Shown: piece after piece, positions 19,146 to 29,390 of the stretch
Layout of the letters: each line of letters starts with the position of its first letter
Position numbering within the stretch: the stretch's first letter is position 1
Assembly (NCBI RefSeq): GCF_000425165.1
Contig: NZ_AULG01000017.1
Location: 62,001 to 126,000, forward strand
DNA from: Photobacterium halotolerans DSM 18316
GTDB taxonomy: Bacteria; Pseudomonadota; Gammaproteobacteria; Enterobacterales; Vibrionaceae
Length of the DNA stretch: 64,000 bases
Direction of reading: 5' to 3'
Notes under the pieces: model-generated
What the model was told of the DNA's origin: nothing
What the model saw: only the letters and a program-made list of their open reading frames with translations
The model's database searches: none
Translations under genes and position numbers: made by a program

Positions 19146-20993
19146 TCACAAATAGACAAAGAACCGCAATGTGGAAGACAGCTCATCACGTTGCCACTGC
19201 TGATAGGTAACTTCGGTGCGTAATCCCAGCTGCTGGCTAAGCGCCCAGTGCCAACTTGCCTGTGATTTCGTACGCCAGCGCATAGCATCCCACTGATACA
19301 ACCCCTGGGCGGACAGGGCCAGTTTATGCTCTTCGTTAGCCTGCCAGACCAAGCCCGACTCCATCCCCAGCCCCAGCGACAGGTTCTCATCCTGAGCATC
19401 AAAATAGTTCAGCTCAGACGACACTAGCGCATAAGCGTGGAGACGGTTAGCATCTCCCCAAGATTTACCGTACCCGCCCTGCATGAAGTACCGACCAGTC
19501 AAGCCGGTAGTATCTGGCTGCCGGTCGTAGCCGGCACGGATATTCCAGGATAAGGAATCAAATACCCGATAATCAGGCGCCAGTGACATGGCGTCGAGCA
19601 GATAAAGCTGGTTAAGATCCACATCGCCATCCTGGTCAACCCCTAGCTGCAGGTCGAAAAAGCTGATCTGTGCCCCCGGAATGTAACCGCCAGCGTTATC
19701 CAGTAAATCATGATAGGCCACTCGCCATTCCAGCAGCGCCTGATCGGCGTCATGATGGCTGTAGCGGTATCCCAATCCTAACCGGCTTGAATTGTGGCCT
19801 TCATCAGGCGATACGGCAGGCCTTGCGGGTTCAGAAAATGGCGATGAGGTATTCAGCTTGCTTCTGGCAATCAACAATTTCTGTAACTGAGGCGCAATGT
19901 CTTCCCGGGCGAGCGCCTGATCATAAAATTCAAAGTTGAGCCACTCATAAGCCATTTCCAGAATGGCGGCTCTTTCGCTCAGTGAACCTTCAGTCGGGTA
20001 CTGGCCCGTCATGGCAGCCCGGGCGGCCAGCAGTTGTTGATCATCCAGTTGCTGAGCATAGTGCATTAAACGTGTACCAAAAGAGGCCCGGTATTTGGGA
20101 ATTTCAATCAGTCCGTTTTCTCTGAGCACTTTGACTGTGTCTGATGGAATTGCCCGATAATCAAAACCGGATGTCAGATCCAGCCCTTCCCTGCCCGCTT
20201 CAAGTAAAGCCAGCAACTGATAGGAACAATTCTCATCGATGAAATAGTAGTCAAATTCAACACCGTTCATTTCCCAGAGATGGCGCAGCACCTGCTGAAC
20301 TTCTTCCTCGTCCAGATTTAGTGCATATTCCCAAATATCTCTTGATTCTAAATCGTTGTATTCACGCACTTTGCGATAATACGGCATGACACTGAACGTG
20401 CCGGGATAATTCCCGAACAGTCCTTTTGCCGCGTACAGAAACGCATTGTCATTGCTCTCTGGCGTGGCGGCAAAATTGATGGCAAAGGCCACTAATTCGC
20501 GGTTTCGATTCTGATCTTTGGCATCAACACGCAGCAAAGTATGCCCGAACATAGACGATGGGCTGTTCATAAATGCTGTCGGGAAGACCAGTGTCAGCCC
20601 CTTGGGATTCAGCGCCTGCTTCCAGAGGGTTTGCTCAGGGCAGACGGCTACTGGCCAATCTGTATGTAATTTTTGTTTTAACCAATGGAAACGGGCCGGA
20701 TACCGGCAGCTCAAACTCTGATCATTGGGTGAGCTATCGGGCTGTTTCGCTTCGCGTTCAAACCCCTCGACGGTGGCATTAAGCTCGGCCAGAGGATCAT
20801 CTTTTCCCTGCGGACTGACAAAGAAAGAAGGCGAATCGACCAGGCTTGTGAACGAGCCGGTCACTCCGGACTGATAATGCCCCAGGGTATGCCAATAATC
20901 AGAGGCGGAAAGATGCACCAGATCTTGCTGGGTATACGCAAAAGCTGTGCTGCTGAAAACGCTGAGAGGGAGCAGAGATAACCAGAACTTCAT
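19146..20993 (-). CDS. DUF4105 family exported protein
   Basis: The protein has 615 aa with a signal peptide (MKFWLSLLPLSVFSSTAFA). Residues 20-330 hold the DUF4105 region, including AFMNSPSSMFGHTLLRVD and YYFIDENCSYQLLALLEAG. This resembles NlpC/P60-like papain folds in having conserved His (GHTLLR) and Cys (NCSYQLL). The C-terminal half (about 380-615) is rich in alternating aromatic and polar strands and ends FFVYL, like an outer-membrane barrel. It is likely an envelope protein with a possible hydrolase domain. It lies downstream of the DUF3015 gene on the same strand, separated by that gene's terminator. The function is unknown. Confidence 0.82.
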   Translation of the reverse strand: MKFWLSLLPLSVFSSTAFAYTQQDLVHLSASDYWHTLGHYQSGVTGSFTSLVDSPSFFVSPQGKDDPLAELNATVEGFEREAKQPDSSPNDQSLSCRYPARFHWLKQKLHTDWPVAVCPEQTLWKQALNPKGLTLVFPTAFMNSPSSMFGHTLLRVDAKDQNRNRELVAFAINFAATPESNDNAFLYAAKGLFGNYPGTFSVMPYYRKVREYNDLESRDIWEYALNLDEEEVQQVLRHLWEMNGVEFDYYFIDENCSYQLLALLEAGREGLDLTSGFDYRAIPSDTVKVLRENGLIEIPKYRASFGTRLMHYAQQLDDQQLLAARAAMTGQYPTEGSLSERAAILEMAYEWLNFEFYDQALAREDIAPQLQKLLIARSKLNTSSPFSEPARPAVSPDEGHNSSRLGLGYRYSHHDADQALLEWRVAYHDLLDNAGGYIPGAQISFFDLQLGVDQDGDVDLNQLYLLDAMSLAPDYRVFDSLSWNIRAGYDRQPDTTGLTGRYFMQGGYGKSWGDANRLHAYALVSSELNYFDAQDENLSLGLGMESGLVWQANEEHKLALSAQGLYQWDAMRWRTKSQASWHWALSQQLGLRTEVTYQQWQRDELSSTLRFFVYL

Positions 20994-21061
20994 GAAAACA
21001 TCGATGGGATCAAATAGGTTCAGTCAAGCGCGTTGAATGAACAAGGCACCAGATTAGAAAA

Positions 21062-21089
21062 AGATACAGCGCCCATTGGCGCTGTATCT
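21062..21089 (-). terminator. Terminator of the DUF3015 gene
   Basis: AGATACAGCGCC and GGCGCTGTATCT form a perfect 12-bp stem with a 4-base loop. On the minus strand it is followed by TTTTTCT, 24 bases past the stop codon. Confidence 0.9.
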
Positions 21090-21112
21090 GAGCGGTTCAC
21101 ACCTGTAATAAA

Positions 21113-21595
21113 TTACAGAGCGTAAGCTGCCAGCGTATTCTGATCAGCAACCATAGTGTTCAGGTTAGCCAGAACATCTGCAGAAGTAACATTTTCAGAA
21201 GCGAAGATAGACGCATAGTTATTACGAGCAGTCGCGTTAAATTCCGCTTTTGCTTCTTCGCTCATGCCCCAAACGTCAGTCAGAGTTGCCAGCGTTTCAC
21301 CTTCGCCACGTGCGATATCACGAGCCAGGTTATCCATGTTACCGTCGATAAACATAGCCAGTTTTTCTTGAGAAGTGATCACGCCGTTGCCGTCACAACC
21401 CAGTGTGCCGAAAGTGATACCGAAAGTTTGGTTACCTGAAGTACCGTTCGTTGTCGCACCCAGTACTTTAAATACTTTGCCTTCTTGGCCAGCAAAAACC
21501 ATAGAGCCCAGGCCACAACCGATATCTTGGTCAGCCATTGCTTGAGAGAAAGGCATCATGCCCGCGAAAACTGCCACTGCAAATACTTTTTTCAT
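21113..21595 (-). CDS. DUF3015 family periplasmic protein
   Basis: The protein has 160 aa with a signal peptide ending SQAMA. The mature protein starts DQDIGCGLGSMVFAGQEGK and contains TTNGTSGNQTFGITFGTLGC, the core pattern of DUF3015. Two cysteines (in IGCGLG and TLGCDG) could form a disulfide. The ribosome-binding site is AAGGAATAACA before the ATG. The role is unknown. DUF3015 and DUF4105 genes are neighbours here, on one strand, with a strong terminator between them, so any co-expression would depend on separate promoters. Confidence 0.88.
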   Translation of the reverse strand: MKKVFAVAVFAGMMPFSQAMADQDIGCGLGSMVFAGQEGKVFKVLGATTNGTSGNQTFGITFGTLGCDGNGVITSQEKLAMFIDGNMDNLARDIARGEGETLATLTDVWGMSEEAKAEFNATARNNYASIFASENVTSADVLANLNTMVADQNTLAAYAL

Positions 21596-21823
21596 TGTTA
21601 TTCCTTAGACTTAATTAACACAAATTGCTTGCATCACTTTTATGCGTCCAAAATCATAACAACTTAAAGCTATATTTCAATTTATACAGGGCAAAAAGTT
21701 ATTTGTTTACATTTTCTTAGCTCAAAATCCACTTTTTAAAAAATCCGCCCATTTTAGTTGAGTTAAAAATAACCAATCAGGGCGGAGTCGCTTAACGCAA
21801 TATCGTTATTTTTGTTCAGAACT

Positions 21824-22585
21824 TCACTCATTATTCTTATTAGCGATATTTTTGACTTTATCGACTAAGTCGATAGGCAAAGGGAATACTATGGTTGATG
21901 TCCTGTCGTTGGCAATCTCAGTCAGTGTCTGCAGATAACGAAGTTGAATCGCATTCGGCGCTTTATTCAGCACTTCTGCTGCTTCCATTAATTTTTTAGA
22001 CGCTTCCAGTTCACCCGTAGCATGAATGACTTTTGCACGACGTGAACGCTCGGCCTCAGCCTGACGGGCTAATGCCCGCACCATACTGTCATCCAGATCG
22101 ACATGTTTGATTTCAACATTGGCTATCTTTATGCCCCAGTTGTCGGTGTGCATATCAAGAATGCCCTGCAAATCTTTATTCAGTTCATCTCTTGCCGACA
22201 GCAATTCATCCAACTCATGCTGACCAAGCACTGATCGTAATGTTGTCTGGGACAGCTGGCTGGTGGCTTCAAGATAATTTTCGACATTGATGATCGCCAT
22301 TTTGGGATCAATAACCCGAAAATAAACCACGGCATTAACCTTAACCGATACATTATCTTTGGTGATCAGATCCTGTGTAGGCACATCCAGCACAATTGTT
22401 CTCAGATCCACCCGAACCATTTGTTGAATAATTGGGATAATAATGATCAACCCAGGACCTTTGACTTCATAAAAGCGCCCCAACAAAAAGACGACGGCAC
22501 GCTCATACTCACGCAGCACTCTGAACATGCTGATAATCAGCACGAGTACCAGCACAATGATGGTTGCCAGGGAATAGGTAATCAT
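21824..22585 (-). CDS. SPFH/stomatin-like (slipin) membrane protein
   Basis: The protein has 253 aa. One N-terminal membrane segment (about 5-22) is followed by the SPFH domain with [27 protein letters not shown] and [21 protein letters not shown] helical tail carries [18 protein letters not shown]. This is the bacterial slipin (YbbK/QmcA-related) class, which forms large membrane rings. It lies 3 bases after the NfeD protease gene, the conserved partner of slipins, and archaeal homologues are cleaved by that protease. Confidence 0.92.
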   Translation of the reverse strand: MITYSLATIIVLVLVLIISMFRVLREYERAVVFLLGRFYEVKGPGLIIIIPIIQQMVRVDLRTIVLDVPTQDLITKDNVSVKVNAVVYFRVIDPKMAIINVENYLEATSQLSQTTLRSVLGQHELDELLSARDELNKDLQGILDMHTDNWGIKIANVEIKHVDLDDSMVRALARQAEAERSRRAKVIHATGELEASKKLMEAAEVLNKAPNAIQLRYLQTLTEIANDRTSTIVFPLPIDLVDKVKNIANKNNE

Positions 22586-22588
22586 GAT

Positions 22589-23983
22589 TTATTCCTTCTC
22601 TTTGGCCACAACATGTAAACACAAGCCGTCAACTTGCTTCACAACAATTTCCTGGCCTACCCGCAATGGCGTATCACAGCGGGCTTGCCAGATTTCACCT
22701 TCAACCAGCACCCGTCCCTCTCCGGGAAAGCCACTGACCACTTTACCGTGATCACCAAGGAGCATTTCAACCCCGGTTGAAACAGGCTTACGACGGGTTT
22801 TTAGCAATAAGGTAAGAATAACAAAGGTAAACAGTGCGGACGTAGCTGTCAGACCCACGATCAAAGGGACGGCAATTTGATACCCTGGCTCTTCGGTATC
22901 CATCAGCATGACTGACCCCATAACAAAGGAAACGATACCGCCCAGACCCAATATACCAAAGCTGGGACTGAAGGCTTCTGCCACCATCAGAATGATCCCC
23001 AGGATGATCAATCCCAGTCCCGCATAGCTGACCGGCAGAAGTTGCAGCGAATACATCGCCAGAATCAGACAAATCCCGCCGAGCACCCCAGGTAACCCCA
23101 CTCCGGGATTGTAAAACTCTAACAGTAAGCCATAGATACCTATCAGCATGAGTATGTAGGCCACGTTCGGGTTGGTAATGACAGCCAGAAATTTAAACCG
23201 CCAGTCCTGTTCGCGTTCTACATATGCAACATTTTCCAGCGATAATGTCTGTTGTACCCCGTTAATAAGCACGGTACGGCCATTAATCTGATTAACCAGA
23301 TCATCCAGATCTGTGGCCATAAAATCGATGACATTTTCTTTCAATGCCCCTTCGGCATCCAAGCTTGCCGCTTCCCGCACCGCTTTCTCTGCCCAGACTT
23401 CATTTCTGCCATGCAATTTAGCCAGGCTGGTGATATACGCTGCGGCATCATTAATGACTTTCTTTTCCATTGCTGTTTCAGCTTTTACTTCCTCACTGGG
23501 CTGTGTTGCTTGCTCTGACTGTTTAGCCGCGTCATCTTTCCCGGCGGAGTCCTGATCGTCAGAGTCATCAAAAGGATTGTCTTTTTTCCCGCCTGGTGAC
23601 CCGCCTGTCAGGGATACAGGCGTAGCGGCGCCAAGATTTGTACCCGGCGCCATAGAGGCAATATGGCTGGCATAGAGAATATATGTACCGGCGCTCGCCG
23701 CTCTGGCACCCGAAGGGCCAACCCAGGTGGCCACTGCAACCGGAGATGTTGTGATAGCGCGGATAATTTCCCGCATAGAGGTATCTAAACCGCCCGGGGT
23801 GTCCATTTTGAGCACGATAAGTGCAGCCTGTTCTTCCTGAGCATGGTTAATTTCACGTGATACAAAATCACTGACCGCAGGTCCGATCCCGCCTTTGATA
23901 TCAATTAACCATACATCGGATGCCTGAGAGCACATTGACCAAAGCGCAGCCAGCCATAATGTCAGAATGGAAAACAGCTTCAT
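22589..23983 (-). CDS. nfeD: NfeD-family membrane-bound serine protease (ClpP class)
   Basis: The protein has 464 aa. A signal peptide is followed by a ClpP/crotonase-like protease domain (about 23-230), with GGLDTSMREIIRA and the catalytic-serine context GARAASAGTYILYAS. An acidic/serine-rich insert (about 130-165) interrupts the domain before the helix with the likely catalytic lysine. Four to five membrane helices (about 270-390) and a C-terminal OB-fold NfeD domain (GKVVSGFPGEGRVLVEGE) follow. This is the long NfeD1b class, paired with a slipin just downstream. GGGAG lies 8 bases before the ATG. Confidence 0.92.
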   Translation of the reverse strand: MKLFSILTLWLAALWSMCSQASDVWLIDIKGGIGPAVSDFVSREINHAQEEQAALIVLKMDTPGGLDTSMREIIRAITTSPVAVATWVGPSGARAASAGTYILYASHIASMAPGTNLGAATPVSLTGGSPGGKKDNPFDDSDDQDSAGKDDAAKQSEQATQPSEEVKAETAMEKKVINDAAAYITSLAKLHGRNEVWAEKAVREAASLDAEGALKENVIDFMATDLDDLVNQINGRTVLINGVQQTLSLENVAYVEREQDWRFKFLAVITNPNVAYILMLIGIYGLLLEFYNPGVGLPGVLGGICLILAMYSLQLLPVSYAGLGLIILGIILMVAEAFSPSFGILGLGGIVSFVMGSVMLMDTEEPGYQIAVPLIVGLTATSALFTFVILTLLLKTRRKPVSTGVEMLLGDHGKVVSGFPGEGRVLVEGEIWQARCDTPLRVGQEIVVKQVDGLCLHVVAKEKE

Positions 23984-24138
23984 GACGCATGCTCCCAGTA
24001 GATGTACCAGACTGAACCAGATAGGAAAACCTGAACTCTTAGACGTTGGTTATCCACCCCTTAAGCATAGCGCACAGAATTCGCTACAGGATTGATCGCC
24101 GTGCAGAACCATGACAGCCTGCAACAGCGGCTGGTAAC

Positions 24139-25593
24139 TCAGGAAATATGACGAGAGAAAAGTCGGCCAAGCGCCGAGGGATGGTGAGACCAGTGCGTAT
24201 CAAACATCTCCATCAAAGCCGGGTTGCCGTACCGTGACAGACAAACGGCATGGAAACGATTCTTATGCTGTTTCAGTTTTGCTACACGCTCCTGCATCTC
24301 GGGCGATTGCGACGGTGCAATGAAATCGGACAGCACGATGAGATCCGCATTTTTATACTTATCGCCACTCATCAGCATCAGAGACTGATCCAGCACGGGC
24401 GTTAAATCTGTACCGCCATGAAATGAATAAGAAAGGAAATTCAGCACTTCACTTAAGCCATCCTGCCGCGTCAGCTCATACGTAATGTGCTGGGTGGAAA
24501 ACAACATGACATAACAGTCTCTGTCATCGGCAAGTGCAATCTGCATCAATCCGTAAGCCAACGCTTTCGCGCACTGCTCTGGGTAACCGGACATTGAGCC
24601 AGAGGCATCAATGCAAACAATAAACGGCCCCTTGTCCTGTTCGACCTGCTTACTTTGTTTCCTGTAGGCTTTCACTTTACGCAGTTTGCGCTGAGCCCCC
24701 TGCATTCTGTAATTCATCAAACGCTTATCAACAAGATGCTTGTAGAACACCACCTCAAGTTCTGGATAGGCAAGAAACATCGCCTCATTAGGGAGTAAAC
24801 GCGCCAGATCATCGCTGGGATGCACGCCCACTATGTCATCAGTGACGTTGTCACTCTTTTCTTCGACCATTTTCAGCTCTTCTGTCTGAACCCTGGCCTG
24901 ACTCGGATCATCAACCTCGTTAGCCATTCTGCCTAGCTTGTCGGCAATCTCCTGAATTTCATTATTTTTTTGAAGAAACCTTGCGATAGATTTTAAACGT
25001 TCCACATCCGTTTTAGTCAGTTTGGCTTTTGCCATATCCCACAGCCGGCCAGCGCGTTTTTCATCTCCCGTTTCATCAACTTTTTCCATTTGCTGCATGG
25101 TTTCAATACGCTGATACAGATCTTTCAGCAATGCTTCTTTATGATGCTCTAACTCAGATTCCTGCGCTTTTTTCAGTGCTACTTGCAAATGTTCATACCA
25201 CTGGTGACAAAAGTAGCTGTGAAACATGGGGTTATGCTTCTTCTGGTCATGGTCAAGCAACCGGCGTGCTTTAAAATAAAAGCCGGACGTCGTTTCAAGT
25301 TCACTGACTACCTGCTCTGCATTGTCCATAAAAGTGTCCGCAGACCATTGCCGAACTTTTTGGTACATAGCCAGCTCCTGACTGAAGCGCTCGGCCACAT
25401 CCACTTTTGCGATGCGATGCTGTACATAGCTGCGCCACTTGCCGATCTGCAGCTTCATAGACGATTTAATTCCCGGACTGGAGTCCGCTGCCATCATCAA
25501 CTGTGGCCGGGTCATCAGCTCGTTGACTGCATTTTCAATGATACCCGACTCAGTCAGCATCAGAGCCAGATTAATACCTTCGGTGACTGGCAT
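24139..25593 (-). CDS. viaA: ViaA, VWA-domain partner of RavA
   Basis: The protein has 484 aa. The N-terminal two thirds are helical and charged. The C-terminal von Willebrand A domain has the MIDAS motif DASGSMSG, with threonine (GGTDLTP) and aspartate (VLSDFI) at the other metal positions. It lies 13 bases downstream of ravA, as in Enterobacteria. A strong GGAGGAGACA ribosome-binding site precedes the ATG. RavA-ViaA acts as a MoxR chaperone pair linked in E. coli to respiratory complexes and aminoglycoside sensitivity. Confidence 0.93.
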   Translation of the reverse strand: MPVTEGINLALMLTESGIIENAVNELMTRPQLMMAADSSPGIKSSMKLQIGKWRSYVQHRIAKVDVAERFSQELAMYQKVRQWSADTFMDNAEQVVSELETTSGFYFKARRLLDHDQKKHNPMFHSYFCHQWYEHLQVALKKAQESELEHHKEALLKDLYQRIETMQQMEKVDETGDEKRAGRLWDMAKAKLTKTDVERLKSIARFLQKNNEIQEIADKLGRMANEVDDPSQARVQTEELKMVEEKSDNVTDDIVGVHPSDDLARLLPNEAMFLAYPELEVVFYKHLVDKRLMNYRMQGAQRKLRKVKAYRKQSKQVEQDKGPFIVCIDASGSMSGYPEQCAKALAYGLMQIALADDRDCYVMLFSTQHITYELTRQDGLSEVLNFLSYSFHGGTDLTPVLDQSLMLMSGDKYKNADLIVLSDFIAPSQSPEMQERVAKLKQHKNRFHAVCLSRYGNPALMEMFDTHWSHHPSALGRLFSRHIS

Positions 25594-25606
25594 TGTCTCC
25601 TCCCGG

Positions 25607-27244
25607 CTATGCGAAGTATTCGGTCAGACGGGTTAAACGCATAGCACTTTTGTCCAAATGCCGCTGGATTGTCGCAATTTCATCACTTGCAGTAGCCAGA
25701 CTTTGCTCAATCAGTACCGGAAATTCAGGGTCAACGAAGTTGTGCGGCAGTGCCCCGTGAAAACGGCTCCGTGCCAGTTTCAGTAAGTGAGCCGCCTCAC
25801 TGATGGCATCCGTTGCTTGCTCGACTTTTTGCTGCCAGCCAACCAGCTGTTCCTGGCTGACTCCGTAATCTCCGGCCATGCCAACCAGCACATTCCGGTT
25901 AGCAATATCTTTGATCACCAGGCGATCTGTGGCATCAATTTCAAAATGCAGCCTGCATAAATGCGTGTTCTTATTAACAAAGCCATAGATATCGCATTGT
26001 CCGGCTTTAATCTTTTTCTCGAACTCATCACCATCTACATACACCCAGCGGCTATCACCGGTTTCCTGTTCAGAAACGGAAGGATTATGCTGCAGCATCA
26101 CCAGTTTGATCATGCGCGGGTTGTTATTAACCGTGTAGCGCTTGGCGCCGGAAAAATCGTACTTGTATCTTTCCTTGCCCATCAGCGTGTCATGCCCGAA
26201 TGTCACGCACAGCTTGCTGGCAACCGCCTGGTGGACTTCCTCTATCTGATGCTGCGCCGTATCAGCCTGCTGAGTCGCGGCTTGCTGCCCGAAGACTTGA
26301 TTAACAGCAAAGTCGCGTAAGATCTCCCGGATATCCTGTCGGGATTCCGGGCTGTGCCACAAACACTCCTGCAGCAACAGCAAATCAAGCGGATTGATAC
26401 TGTCCCGGCCATTAAAGAAAGCACTGGCTTTGAGCAGCCTTACCGACTTTTTCCATCGCCGGTCTGAAATGTAAAGCTCGCTGCTGCCCGATTCCACTTT
26501 CTCCTCAATGATGGATTTCAGCTGATAAATGGTTTCGAATGTCGCCTCATCAAGCTGGATATGATCGATCAATGCCTGCCATTGCTGATATTCTTCTTCT
26601 TTAATTTTCAGCTCAGCGGGCAAACTTGCCATCTCTGGGCCTTCACCCAGCAGCATGGCTTTGAAATTTTGTTTTTCCTGTATGCGATTAACGAACACAC
26701 GAACCAGCATACGGTCGTACAACGCTTCCAGACCGCTGTCTTCATCCGGTAATTCGTTGGATGCCGTAATCAGCAAACGCATCGGCACGTTCAGCGTGTC
26801 CTGACCATTTTTAAACGTCCGTTCGTTAACGACAGTCAGTAAGGTATTCAAAATTGCAGGGCCTGCTTTCCAGATTTCATCCAGGAAAACGACTTCCGCT
26901 GTGGGCAAGTAGCCATCAACCAAACGAACATATTTGCCGTGGTCTTTCAGTTCCTGAATCGATAAAGGCCCGAACACTTCTTCAGGAGTTGAAAAACGCG
27001 TCATCAGATAATCAAAGAAGCGGCTGCCATCAAAGGCTTCAATCAATCGCTTAGCAATCAGGCTTTTTGCTATTCCGGGAGGACCCAGCAGGAAGACACT
27101 CTCACCAGACAACGCCGCCAGCAGACACAGGCGAATGGTATGCTCTCTTTCATAGACCCCGTTTGACAGAGCCTGGATCAGTTTCTCTACCCGCTCAGCA
27201 AGCAGCGCTTTATTGGGTAGGCTATTGGCCGCCATAGATAGCAT
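25607..27244 (-). CDS. ravA: RavA, MoxR-family AAA+ ATPase
   Basis: The protein has about 545 aa. A Walker A sequence (GPPGIAKS) lies near residue 55 and Walker B ([10 protein letters not shown]) near 120. [21 protein letters not shown] is nearly the same as in E. coli RavA. A LARA-like C-terminal part follows. I chose the ATG at 27244 because GAGGAA lies 9 bases upstream; an ATG at 27253 directly abuts that site. RavA forms a hexamer and works with ViaA, encoded next. Confidence 0.93.
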   Translation of the reverse strand: MLSMAANSLPNKALLAERVEKLIQALSNGVYEREHTIRLCLLAALSGESVFLLGPPGIAKSLIAKRLIEAFDGSRFFDYLMTRFSTPEEVFGPLSIQELKDHGKYVRLVDGYLPTAEVVFLDEIWKAGPAILNTLLTVVNERTFKNGQDTLNVPMRLLITASNELPDEDSGLEALYDRMLVRVFVNRIQEKQNFKAMLLGEGPEMASLPAELKIKEEEYQQWQALIDHIQLDEATFETIYQLKSIIEEKVESGSSELYISDRRWKKSVRLLKASAFFNGRDSINPLDLLLLQECLWHSPESRQDIREILRDFAVNQVFGQQAATQQADTAQHQIEEVHQAVASKLCVTFGHDTLMGKERYKYDFSGAKRYTVNNNPRMIKLVMLQHNPSVSEQETGDSRWVYVDGDEFEKKIKAGQCDIYGFVNKNTHLCRLHFEIDATDRLVIKDIANRNVLVGMAGDYGVSQEQLVGWQQKVEQATDAISEAAHLLKLARSRFHGALPHNFVDPEFPVLIEQSLATASDEIATIQRHLDKSAMRLTRLTEYFA

Positions 27245-27572
27245 ATTGGTCATTTCCTCGAGGCAATAGGGTCTGATGTAGAAATGAAATGGGTGGAGCT
27301 GAAAAATCTCATTCTAGCCACAGAATAGCTGTAAAAAACACATTGTTACAAGTATGTTAATATACATATTTTGTTACAAACAGGGTATATCAAACTGGGT
27401 AGGCAACCAACATAGATCAATCATTGATTTCATTTTTGATGCACTCAGGGTGAGCACAGGATCACAGAATGTAATGGGTTACGCTACATGTTCAGGATGG
27501 GGACTATGTCTCGATTTGTTATTACATTGCGCTATCTCAACACAAATCATCGTGTTAGTATTTTAATCAATT
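27245..27572. other. Divergent promoter region (ravA / GGDEF gene)
   Basis: About 330 AT-rich bases lie between two divergent genes. A 70-codon open frame at plus 27354-27566 lacks a ribosome-binding site and a recognisable product, so I treat the region as regulatory. Confidence 0.5.
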
Positions 27573-28439
27573 ATGAAGAAGATCTCTCAATTGCCTGTCG
27601 GGCTGACAATTTTTGTATGTTTTGGGGTGCTGATAACCACCTTTATCCCCATGCAAGGTAACCTGGATGCGGTTACTTCGAGCCTGACACTGGTGCTGAT
27701 TATCCTGCTGGTCCGCGAAGTCGCCAGTAAAGAAATGAAGTTTTTATTACTTCTGTCTGCCTGTACCTACGGGATTGGTGTAATTGCAGATCTTCTTGAC
27801 GACATTCCGGAGCTTGCAACTCACTGGTTGCTGATACGCGCCGATGATGTATTCAGCAATATTGGTGTTTTTTTACTGTGCTTCTGCTTCATTAGACTTT
27901 TGCATCAACGCCGTAAATTAATACAAAAACTCAAGCAGCAAATTGCTAAATCCCGTCAACTGGAGCTGGAACTCAGCCGGCAGGCCTTGCAAGATGACTT
28001 GACCAGATTGCAAAACAGACGCTCACTTTTCAGACGATTTGATCACATGGCGATTAACCTTAATCGCGGCATTATGGCTTACATTGATGTAGATAATTTC
28101 AAACAGGTTAACGACCGTCTTGGTCACCGGCAGGGAGATTTAGTGCTGATTGAAATCGCCAATATCATTTTCAGGCATTCACCAACCGGCAGTCAGGTCT
28201 ATCGCATAGGCGGTGACGAATTCATTGTTCTACTGCCCAGTGAAGATCAATGTCAAAGCCAGGAGTGGCTTGATCAGTTATATGAGCAAACTCAAGATCT
28301 AAGAGACACATTCAAACTTGGCATCAGTGTCGGCCTTGTTCCTTTCCATCCTGGCAACCTCAGTGATCCGGACTTACTGCTCGCTAAAGCAGATAGCGCC
28401 ATGTATCAGGAAAAAGAGCAAAAAAGCCGTGTCGAGTAA
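27573..28439 (+). CDS. Membrane-anchored GGDEF diguanylate cyclase
   Basis: The protein has 288 aa. Four to five hydrophobic segments fill residues 10-112. A short coiled coil (LIQKLKQQIAKSRQLELELSR) leads into a GGDEF domain with DDLTRLQNRRSLF and an intact active-site GGDEF at residues 213-217. It should make cyclic di-GMP at the inner membrane. No RxxD inhibitory site is present at the usual place before the motif, so product inhibition at that site is unlikely. The upstream ribosome-binding site is weak. No partner gene is adjacent. Confidence 0.9.
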   Translation: MKKISQLPVGLTIFVCFGVLITTFIPMQGNLDAVTSSLTLVLIILLVREVASKEMKFLLLLSACTYGIGVIADLLDDIPELATHWLLIRADDVFSNIGVFLLCFCFIRLLHQRRKLIQKLKQQIAKSRQLELELSRQALQDDLTRLQNRRSLFRRFDHMAINLNRGIMAYIDVDNFKQVNDRLGHRQGDLVLIEIANIIFRHSPTGSQVYRIGGDEFIVLLPSEDQCQSQEWLDQLYEQTQDLRDTFKLGISVGLVPFHPGNLSDPDLLLAKADSAMYQEKEQKSRVE

Positions 28440-28460
28440 CCTCGATTCAGATTCACAATT

Positions 28461-28478
28461 CTGTCATATCCTCGTCAT
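28461..28478 (+). promoter_or_regulatory. Pho box (PhoB-binding site) before the pstS-like gene
   Basis: CTGTCATATCCTCGTCAT matches the PhoB consensus of two CTGTCAT half-sites separated by four bases (second half TCGTCAT). It ends 42 bases before the ATG, consistent with replacing the -35 box. Confidence 0.75.
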
Positions 28479-28520
28479 ACCATAGCGTCTTCCCCCGTAG
28501 TTCAATTTTGGAGAGACGCA

Positions 28521-29339
28521 ATGTTGCTTCGCCTGGCTTCTTTATTGGCCGTTATTACCCTATTACCCATTCAGGCTAATGCCAAAACCGTTACCGTATC
28601 AGGTTCCACATCTGTCAGTCATATACTTGAGATATTGGCTGAGCAATATGAGCAGCAACATTCCGATGCTTCCATTGCCGTGCAAGGGACTGGATCATCT
28701 GCTGGCATTTCAGCAGTCAAACAAGATGCCGCTGAGCTCGGAATGAGTTCGCGATTTCTGAAAGAAGACGAGATACGTCCGGATGTATCAACCACATTAA
28801 TTGCCCATGATGGCATCGCGCTGGTCGTCAACAAAAACAACCCGATCGACACTCTGAGCAAAGCACAGGTTATGGGGATTTATCAGGGGAAAATTACCAA
28901 CTGGAAACAAGTCGGTGGCGATGACCTCCCCATTGCGGTTGTCAGCAGAGAAAACGCTTCCGGTTCACGGTTTTCTTTTGAAGATTTTATGGGTCTGACA
29001 CGTACTATTGGTGATAAAAGCGTCTCTGATATCAATGCTAAAGCTCTGGTGGTTAACACTAATGGCATGGTAAAAAGCCTGATCGCCAGAAACAAGCACG
29101 CCATTGGCTATATGTCGCTCGGCTCTGTTGATGATTCGGTAAAACCATTGGCTTTTGAAGGTATCTCACCCAGCCTGGCCAACCTGGAATCGGGACAGTA
29201 TAAAATCTCCCGTCCTTTCATCATGCTTTATAAAAGCAAAAAGATCACATCGGATGGTCGTGACTTCCTCCATTACCTCCTGTCCGAAAACAGCCAGAAA
29301 ATATTGCATGATCGCGGTTACATTCCCGTGGTGCATTAA
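28521..29339 (+). CDS. pstS: PstS-like phosphate-binding protein
   Basis: The protein has 272 aa with a signal peptide ending IQANA. The mature part begins KTVTVSGSTSVSHILEILAEQY and contains VQGTGSSAGISAVKQDAAELGMSSR, the phosphate-loop pattern of PstS-type binding proteins. GIYQGKITNWKQVGG and SRENASGSRFSFEDFM complete the family signature. GGAGAG precedes the ATG. A Pho box lies upstream, so it is probably induced under phosphate starvation. No pstC, pstA or pstB gene is adjacent, so it must work with a transporter encoded elsewhere. Confidence 0.9.
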   Translation: MLLRLASLLAVITLLPIQANAKTVTVSGSTSVSHILEILAEQYEQQHSDASIAVQGTGSSAGISAVKQDAAELGMSSRFLKEDEIRPDVSTTLIAHDGIALVVNKNNPIDTLSKAQVMGIYQGKITNWKQVGGDDLPIAVVSRENASGSRFSFEDFMGLTRTIGDKSVSDINAKALVVNTNGMVKSLIARNKHAIGYMSLGSVDDSVKPLAFEGISPSLANLESGQYKISRPFIMLYKSKKITSDGRDFLHYLLSENSQKILHDRGYIPVVH

Positions 29340-29355
29340 ACAACAAACAACCTTT

Positions 29356-29381
29356 GGCTTACCTGAAAAATCAGGTAAGCC
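29356..29381. terminator. Terminator between the pstS-like gene and sseA
   Basis: GGCTTACCTGA and TCAGGTAAGCC form a perfect 11-bp stem with an AAAA loop, between convergent stops at 29339 and 29391. It can serve both directions. Confidence 0.85.
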
Positions 29382-29390
29382 ATTGTTCGC

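Noticed and set aside
27354-27566. Plus-strand 70-codon open frame just before the GGDEF gene
   Set aside because: No ribosome-binding site and no family resemblance; it lies in the region expected to hold the promoters of two divergent genes.
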